A stretch of DNA of 64,000 nucleotides from Pseudomaricurvus hydrocarbonicus. GTDB lineage: Bacteria; Pseudomonadota; Gammaproteobacteria; Pseudomonadales; Cellvibrionaceae. The stretch spans positions 496,001-560,000 of the forward strand of contig NZ_JAAONZ010000001.1 in the NCBI RefSeq assembly GCF_011602365.1, read 5' to 3'. Below, piece after piece: positions 27,315-37,584 of this stretch; the first letter of the stretch is position 1; each line of letters starts with the position of its first letter. The notes under the pieces were generated by a model, which had not been told where the DNA came from, did no database searches, and saw only the letters and a list, made by a program, of their open reading frames with translations. Position numbers and translations under genes: made by a program.

Positions 27315-28298
27315 TTATTTTACTTCTTCGCCGTGAGCTTGTTTATCCGCATGATAAGACGATCTTACCAGCGGGCCACAAGCGGCGCGCTTAAAGCCCA
27401 GCTCTTTAGCCATGGCGGTGTACTCGTCAAACTCATCCGGGTGCACATAGCGATCAACCGGCAGATGATCACGTGAGGGCTGCAGGTACTGACCGATCGT
27501 AATCATGTCAATGTCATGGGCACGCATATCTCTCATGACGTCAAAAATTTCTTCTTTGGTTTCACCCAAGCCCACCATCAACCCGGACTTGGTTAACACA
27601 TCCGGGCGACGCTTTTTGAATTCCTGCAATAATTTGAGTGACCACTTATAGTTGGCCCCCGGCCGTGAGGTGCGATACATGCGCGGCACGGTTTCCAGGT
27701 TGTGGTTAAAGACATCCGGCGCATCTTTTTCCAGAATGTCCAGAGCCACGTCCATACGGCCGCGGAAGTCGGGTGTCAGGATTTCCACTTCCAGCTTCGG
27801 CGAACGCTCACGCGCTTCACGAATACAATCAGCAAAGTGCTGTGCACCACCGTCACGCAGGTCATCTCGGTCCACAGAGGTGATCACCACGTAATTCAGG
27901 CTCATCTCGGCAATAGCTTCCGCCAGCTGTACGGGCTCGTTGTCATCCAGCGGGTTCGGCTTGCCATGACCCACATCGCAGAATGGACAGCGGCGGGTAC
28001 AGATTTCACCCATAATCATAAAGGTGGCCGTCCCCCCACTGAAACACTCACTGAGGTTTGGGCAGTTCGCTTCTTCGCACACGGTTGCGAGAGAATTCTT
28101 ACGCAGAATCTTTTTGATGCGATCAACTTCCGGCGAATTACCCACCCGCACACGGATCCAGTCCGGCTTGCGCTTGAGTTCGTCGGTGGCGATCACTTTG
28201 ACTGGAATCCGTTCCACCTTATCCGCATCCCGCAGTTTTTCACCTTGTTGCAGGCGACGTGTGCGTTTTACTGGTTCCATATCGGTTTCAGTGGTCAT
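27315..28298 (-). CDS. lipA: Lipoyl synthase
   Basis: A 327-residue radical SAM enzyme inserting two sulfurs into protein-bound octanoyl groups. The auxiliary cluster motif [12 protein letters not shown] (CX4CX5C) and the radical SAM motif CTRRCPFC (CX3CX2C) are intact. The family-typical [21 protein letters not shown] and [11 protein letters not shown] follow, with the C-terminal RSSYHAD segment that supplies the Ser ligand. The length matches E. coli LipA (321). The start ATG at 28298 overlaps the lipB stop by four bases (ATGA), indicating translational coupling. Confidence 0.98.
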   Translation of the reverse strand: MTTETDMEPVKRTRRLQQGEKLRDADKVERIPVKVIATDELKRKPDWIRVRVGNSPEVDRIKKILRKNSLATVCEEANCPNLSECFSGGTATFMIMGEICTRRCPFCDVGHGKPNPLDDNEPVQLAEAIAEMSLNYVVITSVDRDDLRDGGAQHFADCIREARERSPKLEVEILTPDFRGRMDVALDILEKDAPDVFNHNLETVPRMYRTSRPGANYKWSLKLLQEFKKRRPDVLTKSGLMVGLGETKEEIFDVMRDMRAHDIDMITIGQYLQPSRDHLPVDRYVHPDEFDEYTAMAKELGFKRAACGPLVRSSYHADKQAHGEEVK

Positions 28299-29011
28299 AG
28301 TATTTCAATCTCGGGGTCGGAATAATCAATGAGGGCCTGGGCCGGGTTTGCAGCAACCTCGGTTGTACTGTAGCCCAGGTGCTTTACGAAGTACTTGACG
28401 ATCAGCGGCTCTAAAGCCGACACAGAAGCAGCCCGCTCGTCAGTGGATAAATCCATGGTGCGAACCATTTTCAATCCCTGGTACCCACAGGGGTTAATGC
28501 GAGAGAAACCGCCCATGTCCATGTTTACGTTCAAACTGAGGCCGTGATAACTGCACCCTTTGCGAATACGAAACCCCAGCGAGGCCACCTTGTCATCGTT
28601 CACATAGACGCCGGGAGCATCGGGTTTGGGGTAGGCCGCAACCCCAAGCTCAGCCAGGGTATCAACGATGGTGTTTTCCGTATGAGTCACCAGATCCCGA
28701 ACCCCAACACCACGTCGGCGAAGGTCCACCAACGGGTAAGCCACCAGCTGCCCAGGGCAGTGGTAGGTGACCTGGCCGCCGCGGTCCACTTGCACCACCG
28801 GTATATCGCCCGGCATCAATAAATGCTCTTCTTTGCCCGCCTGCCCCTGGGTGAAGACCGGCGGGTGCTCCACCAACCACAACTCGTCTGTGGTGGAGCC
28901 ATCACGCTGATCGGTAAAATTCGACATGGCACGCCAAACCGGCCGGTAATCCTGCAGGCCAAGGTAACGTATTACCAATTTACCGTCTTGGGTCTCGCTC
29001 TGTGGTGCCAT
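28295..29011 (-). CDS. lipB: Octanoyl-[ACP]:protein N-octanoyltransferase
   Basis: A 238-residue enzyme moving octanoate from ACP to lipoyl domains; LipA then completes the cofactor. Family blocks: [64 protein letters not shown] with the essential Lys, and [11 protein letters not shown] with the catalytic Cys. The usual length is about 215. It overlaps lipA by four bases. The ybeD gene lies about 207 bases upstream on the same strand, as in many gammaproteobacteria. Confidence 0.97.
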   Translation of the reverse strand: MAPQSETQDGKLVIRYLGLQDYRPVWRAMSNFTDQRDGSTTDELWLVEHPPVFTQGQAGKEEHLLMPGDIPVVQVDRGGQVTYHCPGQLVAYPLVDLRRRGVGVRDLVTHTENTIVDTLAELGVAAYPKPDAPGVYVNDDKVASLGFRIRKGCSYHGLSLNVNMDMGGFSRINPCGYQGLKMVRTMDLSTDERAASVSALEPLIVKYFVKHLGYSTTEVAANPAQALIDYSDPEIEIL

Positions 29012-29218
29012 GTCGTTAACAACCTAGTTATGTGCCGTCTTATTCTCGGGCTCTCTGGCGACTGACCGGATGGTCCGGGCTGGATGATCGCTCCCTGCCA
29101 CGCAGGCTGCCGGGGCTTGGATCCGGTTTCTGTTATCCAACCTATGTCGTCTGTGCCTATGCCGCCTGGGCGGTTACTCGCCTTGATTTACGATCACGCT
29201 CACGCTCACGCCGGGGGC

Positions 29219-29509
29219 TTACAGAACCATCTTGGTTTTTGAACTGCTTTTCAGCTCTTCGTGCAAAGCCTGCAGCTGGTCGATACCCGTTGCGGTGATG
29301 AAGAACGTAATCGACTGAAAGGTGCCGTTGCGACTGTCTCTCACGGTTATGCGGGTACGATCGAGGCCCGGCGCATGGCGTTCCATAATCTCTACCGCAA
29401 ATTCGTGATATTCGGCGCCAGCTTCCCCCATGACTTTGACGGGGTAGTCTTCACAGGGGAACTCAATTTTTGGAGGTTCTTGACCAGAATGGGTTTTAGG
29501 GTCAGTCAT
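29219..29509 (-). CDS. YbeD/DUF493 family protein
   Basis: A 96-residue small alpha/beta protein with an ACT-like fold in known homologues. The family core is IEFPCEDYPVKVMGEAGAEYHEFAVEIMERHAPG, then RDSRNGTFQSITFFITATGIDQLQALHEELKSS ending in VKMVL-like TKMVL. It is nearly always found with dacA upstream and lipB downstream, as here, but its exact role is not established. The start is ATG 29509. The hydrophilic N-terminal tail of about 12 residues is normal for the family. Confidence 0.95.
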   Translation of the reverse strand: MTDPKTHSGQEPPKIEFPCEDYPVKVMGEAGAEYHEFAVEIMERHAPGLDRTRITVRDSRNGTFQSITFFITATGIDQLQALHEELKSSSKTKMVL

Positions 29510-29642
29510 AACAGCACTTCAGAGATAAAACAAAGTGGCCATTATACCTTGAGAATGTGTTGTGTGCGAGATTGGCCGCAGGTGACCTGTGCGCCACCTG
29601 CGGCCCCTGACATCATAAAAACTTGATGGTTTGGGCAATATC

Positions 29643-29667
29643 AGGCTTTTCTGCCGGAGAAAAGCCT
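29643..29667 (-). terminator. Perfect 10-bp hairpin after dacA, weak terminator candidate
   Basis: AGGCTTTTCT, loop, AGAAAAGCCT, about 50 bases beyond the dacA stop. No T-tract follows on the minus strand, so it may be an RNA-end stabiliser or a Rho-assisted terminator. Confidence 0.4.
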
Positions 29668-29716
29668 TGGAATCAGCCGCAACGGTCTGTTTACCGGATC
29701 AATGACCCGACTGACA

Positions 29717-30901
29717 TCAGGAGAATAAGCCGAGAATGAACAGTTTGATGCTATCCCATAAGCGAGCAAAGAAACCGGCCTGCTCGACCGCCTCAATGGC
29801 CACCAGCGGCACATCCACCAGGGTTTCATCATCCAGAACGACGGTGAGGTTGCCCAGTTCCTGCCCTTGAGTAACCGGCGCCTTGATCACTTCATCAATG
29901 TGCATTTGAGCATCCAGCTCTTCTGCCGAGCCACGGGGGATGGTCAAAAACAGGTCATCTTTAACCCCGATGGAGACTTCTTTTTGCCGCCCCCCCCAAA
30001 TACGGCTTTTGCTCAGCTCATTACCGGCGTCATACAGTTTGTGGGTTTCAAAATAACGGAAGCCATAAGACAGCAGTTTTTGAGACTCTACCGCACGCGC
30101 ATTCATCGAGCGAGTACCCATCACAACGGAAATTAAGCGCATACCGTCTTTCTTAGCGGAGGCCACCAGGCAATACCCCGCCTCGTTGGTATGACCGGTT
30201 TTTAAACCGTCAACACTGCTGTCGCGGAACAACAACTTATTGCGGTTGGCCTGATTGTGACCGTTGTATTCATAGTATTTTTCAGAGTAAAGCTTATAGT
30301 GATCGGGGAAATCATTGATTAAGGCTTTCGCCAGTATCGACAGGTCCCGGGCTGTAGTCAGGTGCCCTTCCTGTGGCCAGCCGGTGGCGTTTTTAAACGT
30401 GGTGTGGTTCATGCCCAGCAAGGTCGCCTGCTGGTTCATCACGTCCGCGAACGCCGACTCATCACCGGCAACATGCTCGGCCAACGCAATAGAGGCATCG
30501 TTGCCCGACTGGATAATGACGCCGCGCATCAAATCGATGACCGGCACTTCGGTTCTGGGGTTCAGAAACATGGTCGAACTGCCGCTGGCGGATCCGCCTT
30601 TGCGCCAGGCGTTGTCACTGATGCGCACCAGATCTTCATCTTGCAGGCGCCCTTCTTCAATTTCCGAAGACACGATGTAACTGGTCATCATCTTGGTCAA
30701 GCTCGCCGGAGGCAGCTGCTCATCCGCGTTGTGCTCAATAATGACTTTCCCGGTATCGGCATCAATTAACAGATAGGCCGTCGCAGCCACCTGGGGAGGT
30801 GCCGGAATGATCGCCTGGCGGGCCTGGGCTGTCCCGGACACGGATACCAGTGTCAACAAAAACAATGCTACGAAAGATTTTATAACTGAATGTGTTCTCA
30901 T
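29717..30901 (-). CDS. dacA: D-alanyl-D-alanine carboxypeptidase (PBP5/6 type)
   Basis: A 394-residue periplasmic penicillin-binding protein trimming the terminal D-Ala of peptidoglycan stem peptides. Signal peptide SVIKSFVALFLLTLVSVSGTAQA, then active-site SLTK (Ser, Lys), SGND (SxN) and LKTGHT (KTG). The C-terminal domain is beta-rich and ends with an amphipathic membrane anchor (FFARLWDSIKLFILGLFS). ATG 30901 is chosen since it begins the signal peptide; the longer open frame upstream is noncoding. It is downstream of rlpA and mltB in the elongation block. Confidence 0.96.
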   Translation of the reverse strand: MRTHSVIKSFVALFLLTLVSVSGTAQARQAIIPAPPQVAATAYLLIDADTGKVIIEHNADEQLPPASLTKMMTSYIVSSEIEEGRLQDEDLVRISDNAWRKGGSASGSSTMFLNPRTEVPVIDLMRGVIIQSGNDASIALAEHVAGDESAFADVMNQQATLLGMNHTTFKNATGWPQEGHLTTARDLSILAKALINDFPDHYKLYSEKYYEYNGHNQANRNKLLFRDSSVDGLKTGHTNEAGYCLVASAKKDGMRLISVVMGTRSMNARAVESQKLLSYGFRYFETHKLYDAGNELSKSRIWGGRQKEVSIGVKDDLFLTIPRGSAEELDAQMHIDEVIKAPVTQGQELGNLTVVLDDETLVDVPLVAIEAVEQAGFFARLWDSIKLFILGLFS

Positions 30902-31193
30902 GGATCTCAACTGATTGATGGTATGAAATGGAATCCCTTCGCCAGAGATACTCACTGGGTGGAATATTTTCGACACTGCGTGTGACCGTTGTGGCGCCGA
31001 AAAATTCCTTGAATGAGGCCGGACCAGTGTAACAGTCCCGTCTTTTGAGTCCAACGGACCACGGCACAGTTTTATCAACCGCTGCCAACTGACCGCTAGC
31101 CCCCCTGTTCGCAACGCTTCAACATCCAGCAATGATCTGACTGTATTGAACGATCGTGTCACTCCAATCATCATATCTCCTTGTCTGAACACA

Positions 31194-32156
31194 TTAATCG
31201 TACACCAGGTGTGGTGATGGCAATTGGTGCCGCTCCAACACACTGCGAAGATCCATCAACATCAGGTTATCGGCGATCGGCCCGACACGGACACGATACA
31301 AAGGACTGCTTTTGGTTTGCGTCACGGTCACCGGCAATGCCGTTAGCCGGGCAATACGCTGCCGTAACTTTTCGGCGGCGGTTGAGGTAGAAAACGCCCC
31401 CGCCTGCAAAAACGTATTGGTGGGCAACTCATAACCCGCTGAATGGCGGGGCGCAGGTGCCTTGACCGTGGCGGCGGACTCAACAACCGATGTCGACTGC
31501 GCCGTGGCAACCAGTGCCTGCTGCACACCTGCGGAGGGCGCCACCGGGTAACTCACGGCGACTGAAGCCCCCGTTTGCGCTCCGGCCGGCTCGACCGTTT
31601 CAACCCTGACCCTTGCCGTGCCTTTGTTAAGATAGCCCAGCTTGCTGGCCGCTGCGTACGTCAAGTCAATAATCCGGCCGCCGTGAAATGGCCCCCGGTC
31701 GTTGACTCTCACCACCACCTGGCGACCATTTTCAAGATTGGTCACCCGCACATAGGATGGGATCGGCAGGGTTTTATGCGCAGCCGTCATGCCGTACATA
31801 CTGTACACCTCACCATTTGACGTTCGGCGACCGTGAAATTTATTGCCGTACCAGGAGGCCTCCCCTTCCTGAACAAAACCCCGGCTGTCAGGCAGCACTC
31901 GGTAGCTCTTGCCCAGCACGGTATACGGACTTTTATTGCCGGCTTTGGTGCGCACCTCGTGGCGAGGCACCGCATCCGGAATGTGCGCCACATCCACCGG
32001 CGTTTGCGGACCACTGTCTTTGATATGCCAATCCGGTGGAAAATCTGACGGGGCTGTCTGGGTCGTCTTGCTGATCGGACTGCAGGCTGATAACAGCATG
32101 ATCAACGCACACGCGGCCGCAGGCAGACGGTACGAAAAGCACGCCGCCCGGGTCAC
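31194..32156 (-). CDS. rlpA: RlpA-type septal-ring lytic transglycosylase lipoprotein with SPOR domain
   Basis: About 320 residues. The lipobox is LLSAC near residue 25. The double-psi beta-barrel catalytic domain carries EASWYGNKFHGRRTSNGEVY, TAAHKTLPIPSYVRVTNLENGR and VRVNDRGPFHGGRIIDLTYAAA, with the RlpA Glu, His and Asp residues. After an Ala/Val-rich linker comes a C-terminal SPOR domain (LQAGAFSTSTAAEKLRQRI...YRVRVGPI) that binds denuded septal glycan. RlpA cleaves such glycan strands in Pseudomonas (known). The start is tentatively GTG 32156, with AGGA upstream; GTG 32165 is an alternative. The ATG at 32294 would give an impossible 70-residue signal. Confidence 0.92.
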   Translation of the reverse strand: MTRAACFSYRLPAAACALIMLLSACSPISKTTQTAPSDFPPDWHIKDSGPQTPVDVAHIPDAVPRHEVRTKAGNKSPYTVLGKSYRVLPDSRGFVQEGEASWYGNKFHGRRTSNGEVYSMYGMTAAHKTLPIPSYVRVTNLENGRQVVVRVNDRGPFHGGRIIDLTYAAASKLGYLNKGTARVRVETVEPAGAQTGASVAVSYPVAPSAGVQQALVATAQSTSVVESAATVKAPAPRHSAGYELPTNTFLQAGAFSTSTAAEKLRQRIARLTALPVTVTQTKSSPLYRVRVGPIADNLMLMDLRSVLERHQLPSPHLVYD

Positions 32157-32345
32157 ATTTACCACGTCCTGATTCAGCCCTGCAGTCTTCGCCAACTTAT
32201 TGCCCCTTTGCTTTTTTATTTCCACTGGGTTTGTAACCTGCCCATTTATAACCTGCCGCTTGACGCTGCGCAGACTTGCACCGCGTTGCAACAATTGCCC
32301 TGAACATCACGCTGCTGAATTGTCCGCCGACAATAACCCGAGCGG

Positions 32346-33407
32346 CTAAGTCTGTTTTTCTTGAAGGATTTCCTGGCTCAACTGATACACCGCCATCGCG
32401 TAGAGTCGACTGTGGTTGTAACGGGTGATGACATAAAAATTATTCAGCCCCATCCAGAATTCCACACCGTGCTCGCCCTCCAGCTTCATCGCATTTGCCT
32501 TGGCCGCGCCCGGTAATTGAGTCACCGGCTCGAAGCCCTCAGCTTTGAGGGAAGCCACCGTATGCTTGGGTTTGAGCGAATCATTCAACAATTTCTGATC
32601 GAAATCGGAGGCGGCCCGGGCTCGGGATACCACCGGTGCACCTGTTTTCCAGCCGTGTCGAACAAAATAATTAGCCACACTGCCAATGGCATCCTGTTGA
32701 TTGTTCCAGATATCCACAAACCCATCGTCATCAAAGTCAGCGGCGTACGCGCGATAACTTGACGGCATAAACTGACCATACCCCATGGCGCCGGCGTATG
32801 AGCCCTTCAGGCTCAGGGGATCACGCTGCTGTTCTCGCGCCAACAGTAAAAACTGTTTCAGCTCTTTGGTAAAGAAGTCACTGCGCTTGGGGTAATCAAA
32901 CGCAAGGGTCGATAGTGCATCCAGGACCCGATAATTCCCCATGTGCTGACCATAACGGGTTTCAACGCCGATGATGGCCACGATGATTTCTGCCGGCACA
33001 CCATACTGCTCTTGCGCACGAGCCAGCGCCGCCTCATTTTTTTGCCAGAATTCTACACCCTTGCCGATCCGTGACGCGGTGACAAAGATCTTGCGATACT
33101 CGGCCCACGTCAAGGTTTTTTCCGCAGGTCTGGCAATCGCCTCCAAAATGGATTGCTGCTTTTTGGCTTGGGACAACCAGCCCTTTAATTCTGCCTCGGT
33201 AAACTCGTGCTCAGACACCATTTCAGCGATCAGGGCTTTGCCGGCAACGCTGTCTTCATACCCCTGAGCTGTCACAGTGGCACACCCCAGCATGGCGGAG
33301 GTAAGGGCAGCCGTCACAGCAGCTGTCGCCACAGAATGCGCAGATGCTGCCCTCGCCCATTGCTTTAATCGGGACATTGTCTTCACTGGGATGTTATATG
33401 ATCTCAC
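32346..33407 (-). CDS. mltB: Membrane-bound lytic murein transglycosylase B
   Basis: A 353-residue lipoprotein-type lytic transglycosylase (SLT_2 family) cleaving glycan strands. After a signal ending in AMLGCAT (lipobox Cys) the domain holds AIIGVETRYGQHMGNYRVLDALSTLAFDYPKRSDFF, with the catalytic Glu of GVETRYG, and GSYAGAMGYGQFMPSSYRAYAADFDDDGFVDIWNN, typical of MltB. GTG 33407 is favoured because GGGAG stands 6 bases upstream; ATG 33377 would also keep a signal peptide. It is located between rodA and rlpA as in Pseudomonas. Confidence 0.95.
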   Translation of the reverse strand: MRSYNIPVKTMSRLKQWARAASAHSVATAAVTAALTSAMLGCATVTAQGYEDSVAGKALIAEMVSEHEFTEAELKGWLSQAKKQQSILEAIARPAEKTLTWAEYRKIFVTASRIGKGVEFWQKNEAALARAQEQYGVPAEIIVAIIGVETRYGQHMGNYRVLDALSTLAFDYPKRSDFFTKELKQFLLLAREQQRDPLSLKGSYAGAMGYGQFMPSSYRAYAADFDDDGFVDIWNNQQDAIGSVANYFVRHGWKTGAPVVSRARAASDFDQKLLNDSLKPKHTVASLKAEGFEPVTQLPGAAKANAMKLEGEHGVEFWMGLNNFYVITRYNHSRLYAMAVYQLSQEILQEKQT

Positions 33408-33565
33408 TCGCCTCTCCCTATCATATTGCTACCTGGCCTGTTTTCAGCCCAGAAAGTGGGTAAATCAATTTGAATGGCAGCCTGCCCTGTCGGCAATCGC
33501 TCGTTTGCTAATAACCCTGAATCCTAAACACCAGATCGTATGGGCACTTTAGTTTTAAAATCAGT

Positions 33566-34717
33566 TTAGCCGATACTCACCCGGCGACGCTCGGTACTGA
33601 TCGCCATTAATAATCCAAAGCCCATCATAAGCGTCACAATTGAGGTGCCACCGTGACTCACCAGCGGCAGAGGCACCCCCACCACGGGCAGCAACCCCGA
33701 GACCATGCCGATGTTCACAAACACGTAAATAAAGAAAGTGAAGGTAATGCTGCCCGCCAACAACCGGCCAAAAGTGTTTTGTGCCATGACGGCGATTCTC
33801 AGCCCGCAGAAAATGACCCAAACGTACAGCGCCAGCAGCATCAGCACCCCCACCAAACCAAACTCTTCAGCCAGTACCGCAATAATAAAATCGGTGTGAC
33901 TTTCCGGCAGAAAATCCAGTTGTGACTGGGTCCCGTTGAGCCAGCCTTTGCCGTAGACCCCCCCGGAGCCAATGGCTGTTTTTGACTGAATAATATTCCA
34001 GCCGGCGCCCAATTTATCCGCCTCCGGGTTCAACATGGTCAGGATCCGCTGTCGCTGATAGCCGTGCAGAACAAACATCCAGATGGGCCAGGCACTGGCG
34101 GCCAAAATAGCCAACGCCGAGACGATGTAGGACCAGCGCAAGCCGGCAAAAAACATCACCAGCAACCCAGAAGCGGCAATCAACAGAGCCGTCCCCAGAT
34201 CCGGTTGCTTCATAATCAGTAAGGTCGGGACCCCAATCAAAGCCAGGGAAAAAAAGACGTGTTTCAAACCTGGTGGCAACAGCCGTCGGGAAAGGTATGC
34301 CGCGACCATCACCGGTACGGCCAATTTCAAAATCTCCGCCGGCTGAAACCTGAATCCCCCCAGGCTTAACCAGCGCTGCGCGCCTTTGGCTCCCACCCCC
34401 ATGACCAGCACCAGAATCAGTAAGATCACCCCGCCGCTGTAGATCCAGGGCGCCCAATACTCCAGGGTGTGCAGGCGTATCTGGGCAACCGTAAACATCA
34501 CACAATAAGCCAGGCCGATGAACACACTCTGGCGGCGCACATAGTGGAGGTTTTCGCCGCTGGCGCTGTAGAGGACCACCAGGCCGTAGATGGTGATGAT
34601 CATCACCCCCAGCAGCAACGGCAAATCAATGTGCCATTTTTGCCACACACTTACCGGCCGGCGTAAATCCCGACTGGCTTCTGGCATCCTGCGTTGAAAA
34701 TCACCAAAGCTGCTCAT
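33566..34717 (-). CDS. rodA: Peptidoglycan glycosyltransferase RodA
   Basis: A 383-residue SEDS-family membrane enzyme that polymerises glycan strands in the elongasome with PBP2. About ten transmembrane helices. Key text: YSASGENLHYVRRQ, AKGAQRWLSLGGFRFQPAEILKLAVPVM with the conserved WL-G-F--QP-E-K region, KQPDLGTALLIA, and AIGSGGVYGKGWLNGTQSQLDFLPESHTDFIIAVLAEEFG (catalytic Asp loop and family signature), then GLLPVVGVPLPLVSHGGTS. The start overlaps the mrdA stop by four bases, so the two are translationally coupled. Confidence 0.98.
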   Translation of the reverse strand: MSSFGDFQRRMPEASRDLRRPVSVWQKWHIDLPLLLGVMIITIYGLVVLYSASGENLHYVRRQSVFIGLAYCVMFTVAQIRLHTLEYWAPWIYSGGVILLILVLVMGVGAKGAQRWLSLGGFRFQPAEILKLAVPVMVAAYLSRRLLPPGLKHVFFSLALIGVPTLLIMKQPDLGTALLIAASGLLVMFFAGLRWSYIVSALAILAASAWPIWMFVLHGYQRQRILTMLNPEADKLGAGWNIIQSKTAIGSGGVYGKGWLNGTQSQLDFLPESHTDFIIAVLAEEFGLVGVLMLLALYVWVIFCGLRIAVMAQNTFGRLLAGSITFTFFIYVFVNIGMVSGLLPVVGVPLPLVSHGGTSIVTLMMGFGLLMAISTERRRVSIG

Positions 34718-36693
34718 GTGTCTTGCTGCCCTTGTGAGCCAGGGTATGACCGGCGGGGGTTAATGGGGGCCGGCGCTGTCGGGGTGTTCACCAAACGGCC
34801 AACCGTCGCCGCCTGCCCGGTGACCTCCTGTTTAAGCTCCTGCTTGAGTTCCAGCTCGGCTTCAATGGCCAGATAGCGATCGATAACACGACGTGCGACC
34901 CGGGCAGCTTTCGAGCTTTTTTCCCCGTTTTCAACAATCACCGCCACGGCTATTTTCGGGTCTTCAACCGGAGCAAACGCCACAAACAGGGCATGGTCTC
35001 GCTGCCGCTCAAGCAGCGCTTCAGAGTCGTACTTTTCGCCCTGCGCAATCCCCACGACCTGAGCGGTACCAGTCTTGCCCGCCATGTGGTAAGTGAGGCC
35101 TGTTGAAATGCTCTTCGCCGTTCCTCGCACACCGTGCACAACGTTCTTCATCGTGGCAAAGATAAAATCCCAGTTTTTCTGAGACACCGTTGATAACTCA
35201 TTGATTGAGCTCGGCACCTTCTCCTCACCCATGGTATGCACCAGATGTGGCTCGATAAAGCGGCCACGGCTGGCAATCGTGGCCGTCATGGCCGCCATCT
35301 GCAACGGCGTCGTCAGCACAGCCCCCTGACCAATACCCACGTTCACGGTATCACCCGGGTACCAGGCTCGCCCCCGGGCCTCTCGCTTCCACTGTTTGGA
35401 TGGCCAGATTCCCCGTCGCTCACTGGGAATATCGATACCGGTTCGCTCCCCCAGAGCAAAATGAGAACCAAACTCGTGAATGGCATCAATACCCATTCGA
35501 TAGGCGGTATCGTAAAAGTAGGTATCACAGGATTCTGTGACGGCCTGCAACAAGTCCACATGGCGGCCATGCCCCTGTCGCTTCCAGTCCCGATAGAGTC
35601 GCTTTTCTCCCTCGATCTGATAAAAACCCGGATCGCGCACAAAAGACTCTGGGGTCACAACCCCGTTGTGCAATGCCGCCAACCCCAGCATCGGTTTCAC
35701 CGTCGAGCCCGGCGGGTATTGCCCCTGGATCGCGCGGTTGTAGAGAGGCAGATCCAGAGACTCGTTGAGCGCCCGATAATCTTTGTAGCTGATGCCTGTG
35801 ACAAACAGATTGGGGTCGTAACTGGGTGTGCTGGCCATCGCCAGCACCCCACCGGTTTTCACATCCAGCGCCACAACCGCGCCGCGATAATCCCCCAGCG
35901 CCTCAATCGCTTCTCGCTGTATATCAATATCCAGATACAACTGCAGGTTTTTTCCGGGCACCGGCGCAATGCTCTCAAGCACCCGCAACACCCGACCGCG
36001 GGCATTGGTTTCTACGTACTGATACCCGACTTCCCCCAGCAAGGTACTCTCATATTCCCGCTCCAGACCGACCTTACCGACGGTATGGGTGCCGCTGTAC
36101 AAGCGATACTCCTGCTCATCAAAGGCCGCCAGCTCCCGGTCATTAATACGCCCGACATAACCGACCGTATGGGCCAACAGGCTTTTCATGGGGTAATCGC
36201 GAACCAACTGCGCAGACACTTTTACCCCTGGCAAGCGGTATTCGTTCACCGCCAGTCGGGCAATTTCCTCTTCTGTAAGACGGTAACTCAACGGAACAGC
36301 TTCAAAAGGCCGGCGGCGTTGTTTCAGGCGTTTTTCAAATTCTTCAACGTCCCCTTCCTTGAGATCAACCAGCTGACCGAGCAGCTCGAGTGTTGCCGGC
36401 AGGTCGGTAATCTGTTCTTTAATCAAGGTAAGGTTGTAACTGGGGCGATTATCGGCCAATAACCTGCCCTGCCGGTCATAGATCAGGCCCCGGGTGGGCG
36501 GCAGAGGCTGAACCTGAACCCGATTGCGGTCAGACTGGGTGACATAATCCTGATAGTTCACCACCTGCAGGTTATACAGGCGTGCCAGCAACACGCCAAG
36601 TAGCATCACGATGGCCAAAGCGGCGACCACCATACGGCGAGCAAAAATCCGGGCTTCCTGATAATGATCTTTAAGGTGTTGCTGTTCCGGCAT
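34714..36693 (-). CDS. mrdA: Penicillin-binding protein 2 (elongation transpeptidase)
   Basis: A 659-residue class B PBP crosslinking peptidoglycan along the side wall. One N-terminal membrane helix (MVVAALAIVMLLGVLLARLYNLQVV), a pedestal domain with RNRVQVQPLPPTRGLIYDRQG, then the transpeptidase domain with YPPGSTVKP (active Ser, Lys), SCDTYFY (SxN-equivalent SCD) and KTGTAQ. The length is close to E. coli PBP2 (633). It overlaps rodA downstream by four bases. The rlmH gene lies about 330 bases upstream. Confidence 0.98.
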   Translation of the reverse strand: MPEQQHLKDHYQEARIFARRMVVAALAIVMLLGVLLARLYNLQVVNYQDYVTQSDRNRVQVQPLPPTRGLIYDRQGRLLADNRPSYNLTLIKEQITDLPATLELLGQLVDLKEGDVEEFEKRLKQRRRPFEAVPLSYRLTEEEIARLAVNEYRLPGVKVSAQLVRDYPMKSLLAHTVGYVGRINDRELAAFDEQEYRLYSGTHTVGKVGLEREYESTLLGEVGYQYVETNARGRVLRVLESIAPVPGKNLQLYLDIDIQREAIEALGDYRGAVVALDVKTGGVLAMASTPSYDPNLFVTGISYKDYRALNESLDLPLYNRAIQGQYPPGSTVKPMLGLAALHNGVVTPESFVRDPGFYQIEGEKRLYRDWKRQGHGRHVDLLQAVTESCDTYFYDTAYRMGIDAIHEFGSHFALGERTGIDIPSERRGIWPSKQWKREARGRAWYPGDTVNVGIGQGAVLTTPLQMAAMTATIASRGRFIEPHLVHTMGEEKVPSSINELSTVSQKNWDFIFATMKNVVHGVRGTAKSISTGLTYHMAGKTGTAQVVGIAQGEKYDSEALLERQRDHALFVAFAPVEDPKIAVAVIVENGEKSSKAARVARRVIDRYLAIEAELELKQELKQEVTGQAATVGRLVNTPTAPAPINPRRSYPGSQGQQDT

Positions 36694-37020
36694 GAAAGCT
36701 CTGTTTGAAGTTGCAGGTTGCAGCCCGAAGCTGCAGGTATAAATGAATTAATTGAGTACGCTGACCCAAACACATCACCCCTAGTACCCGAGCGGGGTAA
36801 AAATCAATGATTGTATGGACATTGACTGCGAGTTGGAAGTTCAACCCGACAAGAATTGAACAAGCGCCCTTTTTTATTATCATGTCGTGATTTTTTACCA
36901 CTTTTTGGGCATTTTATTAAGGAAAAACTCACCTGCTGGCTCACCGTCAAACGCCGTCACTGGCGGCACAACGCCGATAGGCATCGCAGAGGTGTCACCC
37001 CAACTCAGAAAACCAGTGAC
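36694..37020. other. Intergenic region between rlmH and mrdA
   Basis: No gene is seen in 327 bases; open frames here lack ribosome sites. It probably contains the mrdA promoter, but no clear -35/-10 pair stands out. A short self-complementary run (GCAGGTTGCAGCCCGAAGCTGC) lies near 36713-36734. Confidence 0.4.
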
Positions 37021-37491
37021 TCAAGCTTTGTGGTAGGGGTGATTGTTGAGGATTGACCAGGCGCGATACAGTTGCTCTATCAGGACAATGCGTACCAAGG
37101 GGTGGGGCAAGGTCAACGCTGACAGGGACCACTTGGCATCTGCGCGAGCCAGGCAATCAGCGGCCAAGCCATCCGGCCCACCGATCAACACGCTGTAATT
37201 GCTGTTTTCCATTGACCAGCTGGCCAGATTGCTGGCCAGCTTTTCCGTACTCCAGGGCTTTCCCAGCACATCCAGCGCAATGACTTTATCGCCTTTCGGG
37301 ATCGCGGCCAGCATCTGCTGTCCTTCCTTGGCCATAGCCTTCTCAATGGAAGAGCTTTTACCTCTGGGGCCTAAGGGCAACTCCACCACCTCTACGGCAA
37401 AGTCCCGCGGCAGACGCTTCGCGTAATCCTTATAGCCCTCTTCTACCCATGCGGGCATACGGGTGCCAACCGCAATAATTTTAAAGCGCAT
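37021..37491 (-). CDS. rlmH: 23S rRNA (pseudouridine-1915-N3)-methyltransferase
   Basis: A 156-residue SPOUT methyltransferase modifying pseudouridine 1915 of helix 69. Family blocks: [63 protein letters not shown]-like [57 protein letters not shown] with the trefoil-knot SAM site and the invariant C-terminal HPYHK. The length (155) is exact for the family. It is followed in gammaproteobacterial order by mrdA. Confidence 0.98.
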   Translation of the reverse strand: MRFKIIAVGTRMPAWVEEGYKDYAKRLPRDFAVEVVELPLGPRGKSSSIEKAMAKEGQQMLAAIPKGDKVIALDVLGKPWSTEKLASNLASWSMENSNYSVLIGGPDGLAADCLARADAKWSLSALTLPHPLVRIVLIEQLYRAWSILNNHPYHKA

Positions 37492-37584
37492 AACCAGCTT
37501 ACCCTAGCGTATCACTAACCGCGGTCAACCCAAGAGGTCTTCACTCGCGGCTGCTCGTACCCACGATTATTCGTAGCCTGTAAA

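Noticed and set aside
35236-36462. 408-residue plus-strand open frame over mrdA
   Set aside because: Lies entirely antisense to penicillin-binding protein 2; no recognisable domain.
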